NCBI GenBank assembly: GCA_009886815.1
Contig: QXYP01000357.1
Span: 1 to 14,073 of the forward strand
Source: Halieaceae bacterium
GTDB taxonomy: Bacteria; Pseudomonadota; Gammaproteobacteria; Pseudomonadales; Halieaceae
Reading direction: 5' to 3'
DNA length: 14,073 nucleotides
Below, in pieces: positions 7,331-13,120 of this stretch (positions within the stretch are counted from its first letter, which is position 1; each line of letters starts with the position of its first letter). The notes beneath the pieces were generated by a model. That model saw nothing but the letters and a program-made list of their open reading frames with translations, was not told where the DNA came from and did no database searches. A program made the position numbers and the translations under genes.

Positions 7331-8548
7331 TCACCAGGTCAGTGGCAGCCTCGCTAGAGAGACAACGGCACCTAGGTTGACATCAATTTCAGCGCCTTCC
7401 TCGATGCCAAATGCCGGCACACGGTTAAGCCATTCCTCCAGTGCCACCCGCATCTCAAGCCTGGCAAGGTTAGAGCCCATGCAGCGGTGTGGTCCAAAAA
7501 CAAAGGCACAGTGCCGGTTGGGAGATCGCTCGAAGTTCGCTTCCAAGGAATTTTCAAACTCCTTTTCATCGAGACTGGCGACCGCTGTAATGCAGTTGAC
7601 GAAATCGCCTTTTTTCAACTGTACGCCGTGAAAGACAACGTCTTCGGTGACGCTGCGCCTCACTTCTACCACCGAGTGCATTCGGAAAAATTCTTCGATA
7701 GCGCCAGGGATCAGATGCGGGTTGTCCCGCAGCTGCTGCTGTGCTTTTGGATTCGCCGCGAGATAGCGCCAGGCGAAGCCCAACGATGAGGCAACCGTGT
7801 CTAAGCCGCCGACAAACAGCAGGAAATACATGCCCAGTATCTCCTTGTCGGTGAGCTCACGATCGTCCACCGTAAAACCGAGAATTGCTGTGGCAAGATC
7901 TTCTGCAGGATCAGCGCGCTTTGTCGCCAGCATGTCAACGAGGTAATTGTAGATATCCCGAGCCGCCTGAGCGCGGGTTTCAATGGTGTTGGAGACATGC
8001 AGCAGTTTGTATTCATAGTCGAGGATTTTGTCGAAGTCCGAAGGCGGCATCCCGAACAGATCCATAAATATTCGCACTGGAAATTGCACGGCAAAGTCAT
8101 CAATAAATTCACATCGGCCTTGCGCTTGAAACTTCTCCAGTAGCGTTACGGCTGTGGCGCGCACGGCATCCTCTCTGGGCGCGATTTCTCGTGGCGACAG
8201 CGGCTTATTGAAATGAATTCTGTATTTTATGTGTTCGGGCGGATCGATTTCGAGGGGGATTAGATCAAGTTCCTGGCCCAGCAGAAAGGAAAAGCCTGTG
8301 CCATTTTTAGAGGAAAAAAGCTCGGGGCTTTGCAACACTTCCTTCATGATAGTGCCGTCAGAAATCGACCAGCCACCGGCCCCTTGAAAAGCGGCTGGAT
8401 TGTAGAAAATGGGTGGCGCTTCTTTGTGCAGATTGGCAAATACTTCGAAGGGATTCTTCTTCAGTTCCGGGTGAGTTTCGCCGTCCAGAGGTAAGACCAA
8501 TTCTTGCGGGACATGGTCAGGTACCGTGTAATCGAACATGTGGGTCAT
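7331..8548 (-). CDS. Cytochrome P450, P450cam-like (class I bacterial)
   Basis: A 405-aa soluble monooxygenase of normal bacterial length. Visible elements are the I-helix oxygen-activation motif VGGLDT (Asp250, Thr251), the K-helix ExxR (Glu286-Arg289), and the heme loop FVFGPHRCMG with the thiolate ligand Cys356. Several stretches resemble P450cam (CYP101): VGGLDTV, PVRIFM, FHGVQLKKGD, and the ending LPLTW. P450cam's camphor-binding Tyr96 region (YDFIP) reads LDLIP here, so the substrate differs. Related enzymes hydroxylate terpenes, steroids and fatty acids. It is the first gene of the five-gene leftward unit, and its upstream region, shared with the divergent thiolase, holds a candidate operator. 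No ferredoxin or ferredoxin reductase is in the window, so electrons must come from partners encoded elsewhere. ATG at 8548 is used; ATG 8539 is also possible, and the ribosome site is weak. Confidence 0.93.
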   Translation of the reverse strand: MTHMFDYTVPDHVPQELVLPLDGETHPELKKNPFEVFANLHKEAPPIFYNPAAFQGAGGWSISDGTIMKEVLQSPELFSSKNGTGFSFLLGQELDLIPLEIDPPEHIKYRIHFNKPLSPREIAPREDAVRATAVTLLEKFQAQGRCEFIDDFAVQFPVRIFMDLFGMPPSDFDKILDYEYKLLHVSNTIETRAQAARDIYNYLVDMLATKRADPAEDLATAILGFTVDDRELTDKEILGMYFLLFVGGLDTVASSLGFAWRYLAANPKAQQQLRDNPHLIPGAIEEFFRMHSVVEVRRSVTEDVVFHGVQLKKGDFVNCITAVASLDEKEFENSLEANFERSPNRHCAFVFGPHRCMGSNLARLEMRVALEEWLNRVPAFGIEEGAEIDVNLGAVVSLARLPLTW

Positions 8549-8615
8549 ACTGGTGCGCCTGTAAGTCAGCAGGAGGGCTTGTTGTAAGCTTGTGATAGGC
8601 TCAAAGATTACATAA

Positions 8616-8635
8616 ACTGTACACAGCTGTAAAGT
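8616..8635. promoter_or_regulatory. Candidate operator, site B (P450/thiolase divergent region)
   Basis: The 20-mer ACTGTACACAGCTGTAAAGT is a good palindrome: ACTnTACA-N4-TGTAnAGT pairs at seven of eight positions per arm. On the minus strand it starts ACTTTACA, identical to the half-site of site A. Read with flanks, it shares TTA-R-CTTTACAG-NN-GTG with site C (14 of 17 bases). It lies 68 bases before the P450 start and 75-94 before the thiolase start, so one bound dimer could control both directions. Confidence 0.55.
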
Positions 8636-8709
8636 TAAATTCAGGCAATCGATATGACGGTGTTACCGCTTACACATGCGCCTTTTTGCACGGGAAATGG
8701 GATGGCTTC

Positions 8710-9894
8710 TTGCTAGATTCGAAACGGGTTGTTTTCAGCGGAGCAGGGCAATCGGCGGTCGGTCGCAAGCTTGAGCGATCTGCAATTGACCTGACGCTAG
8801 ATGCTTCACTGGAAGCCATTGCCCATGCTGGCCTGAGTGTTTCGGACATTGATGGTCTCTGCTCATACCCCGGGGTACGCAAAGACATTTCTCCCGGGTT
8901 TGGTCCGGTGGCGCTGGCTGACGTGAAGAATGCCATGGGGCTTAAGTTGAGTTGGCACTCCGCCGGTTGGGAAGGGCCGGCCCAAGCCGGGGCGATCGTT
9001 AATGCCTGTGCTGCTGTGGCCAGTGGCCTGTGTCGCCACGTTTTGGTATTTCGTACGGTGACGGAGGCTTCGTCGGTCACAGCGGATCGCAAGGCTAGTG
9101 TTTCAGGAACGGGGGGTGATCGAATTTCGGGTCCCTTCCAATGGATGGTGCCCTTTAGGGGTTACTCAGCCGTAAATACCGTTGCGCTTTATGCCCAGCG
9201 GCACTTTCATGATTTTGGTACAACTCGTGAAACATTGGGCGAGATTGCGATCAACAATCGGCGCAATGCGGCGCTGAATCCCAAGGCGGTATTTACTGAT
9301 GCGCTCGATATGGATGATTATCTGAGCGCACGCATGATCAGTTCGCCGCTGTGCCTGTTCGATTGTGATGTGCCGGTAGATGCCAGTACGGCGATTATTG
9401 TATCCCGGGCCGAAGCCGCGGAGGATGTTGCCAGCCCTGTTTATCTTGAGGCGATGGGTTGTGCGCTGCACGGGCAGGATTCCTGGGACAACTATTCTCC
9501 AAATCTGACCGAGATGGCTGCCCACGACGCAGCCTGCGCGATGTGGTCGCAGACAGATCTGACCCCTGCAGATGTTGAAACGGCGCAGTTGTACGATGGC
9601 TTTTCCATGTTAACGCTGTCTTGGATAGAGGCGCTGGGTTTCTGCGGCAGGGGCGAGGCCAGTGATTTTCTGAAGGGCGGGGGCAATATAGCTCGAGAGG
9701 GTAGGCTGCCGCTCAATACCAATGGTGGCCAGCTATCAGGGGGGCGCACCCATGGCTTTGGTTACTTTTACGAGGCGATTATGCAACTCAGGGGAGAGGC
9801 GGGTGAGCGGCAGTTGGCCAGGCGTCCAAGGGTGGCTGCTGTAGCGAACGGCGGTGGCCCCCTCGGTTCCTGTTTCCTGCTCAGAACAGACTAG
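8710..9894 (+). CDS. SCP-x/lipid-transfer-type thiolase-fold enzyme, apparently lacking the usual active cysteines
   Basis: Thiolase-superfamily protein of about 394 aa (402 if started at TTG 8686). It has typical landmarks of the lipid-transfer-protein thiolase group: FHDFGTTRETLGEIAINNRRNAALNPKA is close to the family pattern, as are PLCLFDCDVPVD, ALGFCGRGEASDF, NTNGGQLSGGRTHGFG and NGGGPLGSC. Aligned by eye to biosynthetic thiolase, the position of the nucleophilic cysteine falls in GWEGPAQ (no Cys), the NEAF motif reads YDGF, and the second cysteine (CxGGG) reads ANGGG; the HGFG histidine remains. This resembles Ltp2-type members, which act as retro-aldolases on branched side-chain beta-hydroxyacyl-CoAs with a DUF35 partner; none is seen here. 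TTG 8710 is chosen because GGGA lies seven bases upstream and the protein then begins just before the first strand. There is no in-frame ATG or GTG upstream. Confidence 0.87.
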   Translation: MLDSKRVVFSGAGQSAVGRKLERSAIDLTLDASLEAIAHAGLSVSDIDGLCSYPGVRKDISPGFGPVALADVKNAMGLKLSWHSAGWEGPAQAGAIVNACAAVASGLCRHVLVFRTVTEASSVTADRKASVSGTGGDRISGPFQWMVPFRGYSAVNTVALYAQRHFHDFGTTRETLGEIAINNRRNAALNPKAVFTDALDMDDYLSARMISSPLCLFDCDVPVDASTAIIVSRAEAAEDVASPVYLEAMGCALHGQDSWDNYSPNLTEMAAHDAACAMWSQTDLTPADVETAQLYDGFSMLTLSWIEALGFCGRGEASDFLKGGGNIAREGRLPLNTNGGQLSGGRTHGFGYFYEAIMQLRGEAGERQLARRPRVAAVANGGGPLGSCFLLRTD

Positions 9895-9938
9895 CGTCGA
9901 CCAGTTTGGGCGCGGGCTAGCTGGAATTTCTAAGCTCC

Positions 9939-10691
9939 TTACATGCGTATGGCACCGTCGAGACGAATGGTTTCGCCATTAAGGTAAGGGTTCTCGGCGA
10001 TTTGCGTCGCCAGCAGGGCGAACTCATCGGGCTGTCCCAAGCGCTTCGGATACTGCACCATGCGCTCCAGCCCCTGGCGAAAATCTTCTGGCATGGCCAT
10101 CATGGCGGGCGTACCCATCAGTCCCGGCGCAATCACGTTGATGCGCACGCCCAGTTCTGCGAGATCCCGGGCGATAGGCAGGGTCATGCCAACAATGCCA
10201 GCCTTACTGGCGCTATAGGCAGCCTGGCCCTTCTGACCATCCATGTAGGCCACGGAGGCGGTGTTGATAACAACGCCTTTTTCTTCACCTTCGTTGGCAC
10301 TCATCTTTTCGACGGCGAGCCTCAGCACATTGAAAGTGCCCACTAGGTTTACATTAATGACGTTTTGGAACTGGTCCAGTGGGTGTGGACCCTTACGGCT
10401 ACTGTAGGTTTTTGCACTGGGGCCGAAGCCTGCGCAGTTGATGCAGACATGAATAGCGCCGAAGTCTTCCACAACCTGATGAATATTGGTCGCAACGTTC
10501 TCTTCGCTGATGACATTAGTCTCGTAATACTTGATCTGTCCGGGGTGTGCTTCGGCCAGTGTCTTGACGTCACCCTCCTGTAGGTCAAAGACCGCCACCT
10601 TGGCACCCTTGGCGAGAAACGCCTTCGCTGCGGCCATGCCCAGGCCGCCCGAGCCGCCCGTGATGATGGCGATTTTATGCTGTAAATCCAT
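9939..10691 (-). CDS. Short-chain dehydrogenase, HSD10-like (3-hydroxyacyl-CoA dehydrogenase type 2)
   Basis: A 250-aa classical SDR. It has the NAD(H)-binding TGGSGGLG at 11-18 with Asp36 ending the second strand (NAD preference inferred), NCAG at 85-88, and catalytic Asn114, Ser146, Tyr159 and Lys163 (YSASK). The C-terminal part IAPGLMGTPAM, YPKRLGQPDEFA and ENPYLNGETIRLDGAIRM closely matches what I know of human 17beta-HSD10 and its bacterial relatives, which oxidise 3-hydroxyacyl-CoAs (including 2-methyl-branched ones) and some hydroxysteroids. The likely role is the hydroxyacyl-CoA to ketoacyl-CoA step. The ATG has GGAGA five bases upstream. It is the second gene of a leftward unit, 39 bases after the hotdog dehydratase, and converges on the thiolase stop with a 44-bp gap. 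Confidence 0.93.
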   Translation of the reverse strand: MDLQHKIAIITGGSGGLGMAAAKAFLAKGAKVAVFDLQEGDVKTLAEAHPGQIKYYETNVISEENVATNIHQVVEDFGAIHVCINCAGFGPSAKTYSSRKGPHPLDQFQNVINVNLVGTFNVLRLAVEKMSANEGEEKGVVINTASVAYMDGQKGQAAYSASKAGIVGMTLPIARDLAELGVRINVIAPGLMGTPAMMAMPEDFRQGLERMVQYPKRLGQPDEFALLATQIAENPYLNGETIRLDGAIRM

Positions 10692-10730
10692 GTTTCTCTC
10701 CGTCAGTGACTGCTCGAGCGCAGATCGGTA

Positions 10731-12011
10731 TTAGGCGTGTTCCTGATTGTATTTGGCGACCTCGAACTGAATCAGATCGGTAAGATTGTCCGCTGGCGGC
10801 TGTGGTAGTAGAACCTCGCCATGCTCCTTTGAGGGGAGCAGGATGACGGCGTTGCCCAGGCTGGATTTTTCACCTGCCCGGTTCACGCACCACACGTCTA
10901 GGTGCACCTCAAATCGGCCGTCCCGCTCCTGTTTGTCAGTCACCTCGCCATGTAGCCATGAGGTGTCACCCAAAAAGTTGAACTTCCGGTGCTGCACTGA
11001 AAATTTCCACAACCAGCCGTCGTCCCCCATCCAGTTGGTCATTAGGTGGGTGAGCCATACCTCGCGTTGACCGCCGTAGTCGTAGGGCCCCGGGAAACCA
11101 AGTTCCTTCGCCCAGTCTTCCTGCCAGTGGCAGCGCTGCACCGTATCGGGTACCCCGAGGTGATCCTTAGGGAACAGACTGGGTATTTTTTTGCGTACGT
11201 CGTGTGTCAGCTTGAACGCCCCCGGGGGCGAAATCTGCAGGCCCCAGCCCATGTGCCAGAGAATCAGGTCGGTGAGTTTGAGCGGGCCCTTAACCATTTT
11301 TGGCAGGGTCTCACCTACAGTCACATCTTCCCAGTAGCGGGGGCTTGCCCCTCTGCGAATGTCGTTCTCTGCCTCGTAGCAGGCATCGATTTCAGCAAGT
11401 TCCTCATCACTGTAGGGCTCGGGTAGTGACATGATCTTCTTTTTCTTCTCGGGCTTTTGGTCACCCTTGTCCTGGCTGCGTTCGTTAGCGATAAACAGCC
11501 CTCGCCGTGCGGCGACAGGCTCCCCATCTTGGTTGCGCTGGAAGATCCCGCGTACCTCATGAATCGACTTGCCGCCAAAGCGACCCTCCGTCAGTCGGGT
11601 GCCAACCAGGGCCTTACGCAAGTAGCAGCGATCCGCTTCCTTTAACGGCTTCCACCATTCGAAAGTCATTTCTGCCTGATAGGCACCCAGCCCGCTGAGT
11701 GGGTCCCCTTTAAGCTTTTTCTTAAGTTCCGGGGGCAGGGGAGGGACGTCATTTTCTCCCATGGTGTAGGTAAACCCCGGCGCGGTGATCAGACCACCCC
11801 ACCGGGAGTCCCTCGCATAGTTGGCATCACAGTAGAGCGGGTTGTCATCGCCATAGCCCCAGCAGAAATGGCGCGAGCCGTCCTGGGTAACCACGTCATT
11901 GTGGTAACGACGGGGTTCTGGGACTTCTATGCCAACGCGTTCTTGCATCCTGTGCAGTGTCGAGTCAGTAATTTTTCCCGCATCTGCTGGATCGCTTTGT
12001 TTGGCACTCAT
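10731..12011 (-). CDS. Double-hotdog MaoC/FAS1-like dehydratase-type protein
   Basis: A 426-aa protein with two hotdog halves joined by a charged, lysine-rich linker (about residues 179-193). The N-terminal half resembles the FAS1-like/MaoC_dehydrat_N family: GDDNPLYCDANYARDSRWGGLITAPGFT at about 54-81 matches the hydratase-2 region, with Asp and Asn-Pro kept but the usual histidine replaced by tyrosine (NPLY). The C-terminal half (about 230-400) has hotdog-like features such as LTHLMTNWMG and FLGDTSWLHGEVTDKQ. Proteins of this build are enoyl-CoA hydratases or dehydratases, often for bulky CoA esters in steroid and terpenoid catabolism. With the HSD10-like SDR and the thiolase it would supply hydration. 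ATG 12011 is preferred over TTG 12029 because AGGAG lies eight bases upstream. A promoter and an operator-like site lie just upstream. Confidence 0.85.
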   Translation of the reverse strand: MSAKQSDPADAGKITDSTLHRMQERVGIEVPEPRRYHNDVVTQDGSRHFCWGYGDDNPLYCDANYARDSRWGGLITAPGFTYTMGENDVPPLPPELKKKLKGDPLSGLGAYQAEMTFEWWKPLKEADRCYLRKALVGTRLTEGRFGGKSIHEVRGIFQRNQDGEPVAARRGLFIANERSQDKGDQKPEKKKKIMSLPEPYSDEELAEIDACYEAENDIRRGASPRYWEDVTVGETLPKMVKGPLKLTDLILWHMGWGLQISPPGAFKLTHDVRKKIPSLFPKDHLGVPDTVQRCHWQEDWAKELGFPGPYDYGGQREVWLTHLMTNWMGDDGWLWKFSVQHRKFNFLGDTSWLHGEVTDKQERDGRFEVHLDVWCVNRAGEKSSLGNAVILLPSKEHGEVLLPQPPADNLTDLIQFEVAKYNQEHA

Positions 12012-12038
12012 TAGCTTAGCTCCTATCAACAGTCGCGT

Positions 12039-12067
12039 ATTGTATATTAGCTTTACAGTAGTGACTA
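12039..12067 (-). promoter_or_regulatory. Candidate promoter of the hotdog/SDR unit
   Basis: On the minus strand, TAGTCA (12062-12067, four of six matches to the -35) and TACAAT (12039-12044, five of six to the -10) are 17 bp apart, leading toward the ATG at 12011. Only about 27 bases separate the -10 from the ATG, which implies a short leader. The candidate operator covers the -35 and part of the spacer. Confidence 0.4.
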
Positions 12068-12069
12068 GT
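12050..12069. promoter_or_regulatory. Candidate operator, site C (hotdog/SDR unit)
   Basis: GCTTTACAGTAGTGACTAGT keeps the left half-site (seven of eight bases of ACTTTACA) and the 4-bp spacing; its right arm is weaker. With its flank it matches site B in 14 of 17 bases (TTA-R-CTTTACAG-NN-GTG). It overlaps the proposed -35 of the leftward promoter, 39-58 bases before the hotdog ATG. Confidence 0.45.
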
Positions 12070-12335
12070 AATATAGGGCGGCGAGATTGTTGGTGAGATA
12101 GGCAGCGGGTTCTCCTACTGTGCTAGAGCCAGTATCAATCACCACGTGTACGCTGGCCCGGATTTCAGAGTTGCCGTGGGTGATGAGATGATCTACCCAT
12201 GTTCTGTCCAGTTCGTTCAGCTGCCATTAGCGGGCCTATCTTCAGCTTGAGACTGGTTCAGGTTTGTAGGCAAGGTTTGCTTTTTTAATCATGAAGCACC
12301 CCATACGTTACGATTGGTTAGCGCTGGAGAACGTC
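12070..12335. other. Intergenic stretch with a possible gene remnant
   Basis: The gap between the DsbA-like stop and the hotdog start is 324 bp (12012-12335). Besides the promoter and operator at 12039-12069, it holds an open minus-strand frame of 53 codons from 12226 to 12065, with protein-like composition (…LDRTWVDHLITHGNS…) but a stop immediately upstream and no good start. A separate minus-strand frame of 16 residues (12242-12292) begins with ATG and reads MIKKANLAYKPEPVSS. These could be fragments of a decayed gene or chance; I recognise no family. No convincing terminator for the DsbA-like gene is seen. Confidence 0.3.
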
Positions 12336-13094
12336 TTAAATCTGATTGCGCTGACGATCGAGTTCGCTTTTGAGATCGCCAGCGGTTATCCCGCCGCTCA
12401 GCTTTGCACCACCTATGATAAATGACGGTGTGCCCGTGATGTCGAGGACTTCTGCCAGCGCGCGCATCTCCTTTAGGTATTGATGGACCTGCGGGTCGCG
12501 CATATCCACCTGCAGTGTTTCGACGTCGAGCCCGACTTCTGCAGCTGCGGCGAAAATCAGTGTCATATCCAGCCCTGAATCTATCGTCATCAAAGCGTGA
12601 TGGAATTCCGGAAAGAGGCCCTGCCGATGAGCAGCTACGGCTGCCCGCGCAGCCATGATCGAGTGGCTGCCATAGATGGGAAGTTGGCCGTATACATAGC
12701 GAATACCGGGCTCTGTGGCGCGGACCTGTTGTAGCTCAGGGTAACTGACCCTGCACGGGACGCACTGATAGTCGTAAAACTCGATAATGGTGATATCTGT
12801 GTTTGTGCTGCCTGAAGAGGGCGTGAGCGGTGATACCAACAATTCCTGGTGAGCGCTTAATATTGATTGTCGTTCCTCGGCAACCCGACCTTGTCCGCGG
12901 CGTAACAGCGCTCTACGGATCGCATCGCTCACTGCTTCATCGTCGAACACGATGTCAGGATGCATGAGGAGGTATTCTTTCACCAGGTCTGGATCAATAT
13001 TACCCGTTGAGGAGGGACCGGAGTCACTGGAGCCACAGGCTACGGCGGCGAGGACCAAGATGAGCGCGACAAAATTTCTTAGGGCACGGTACAT
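12336..13094 (-). CDS. DsbA-family thioredoxin-fold lipoprotein or periplasmic protein
   Basis: A 252-aa thiol-disulfide oxidoreductase. It starts MYRALRNFVALILVL and has a possible lipobox ending in Cys20 (LAAVAC; the -3 residue is Ala, so lipidation is likely rather than certain). Residues about 33-80 resemble the helical N-terminal extension of Com1/ScsC-like DsbA relatives. The thioredoxin domain starts near 100 with EFYDYQCVPC, giving active-site CVPC at 111-114, and the cis-proline loop TGTPSF is near residue 223. It would introduce or shuffle disulfides in exported proteins. ATG 13094 is preferred: AGGAAG lies upstream and the signal sequence follows directly. A longer frame to 13199 would overlap the preceding gene and bury the signal. 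It begins 26 bases after the LDI-like gene ends, on the same strand, which suggests co-transcription and a role in folding that exported enzyme (inference). Confidence 0.9.
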   Translation of the reverse strand: MYRALRNFVALILVLAAVACGSSDSGPSSTGNIDPDLVKEYLLMHPDIVFDDEAVSDAIRRALLRRGQGRVAEERQSILSAHQELLVSPLTPSSGSTNTDITIIEFYDYQCVPCRVSYPELQQVRATEPGIRYVYGQLPIYGSHSIMAARAAVAAHRQGLFPEFHHALMTIDSGLDMTLIFAAAAEVGLDVETLQVDMRDPQVHQYLKEMRALAEVLDITGTPSFIIGGAKLSGGITAGDLKSELDRQRNQI

Positions 13095-13120
13095 GCAGTT
13101 TTTGGCTTCCTGGCAGTGCG

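Noticed and set aside
8654..8716. A 20-residue frame starting with ATG at 8654, just before the thiolase gene
   Set aside because: It has no clear ribosome site and unremarkable composition and overlaps the thiolase start. A leader peptide cannot be excluded but is not supported.
9895..9938. Possible stem CTAGC/GCTAG between the thiolase and SDR stop codons
   Set aside because: Short arms, a long loop and no T-tract; not enough to call a terminator.
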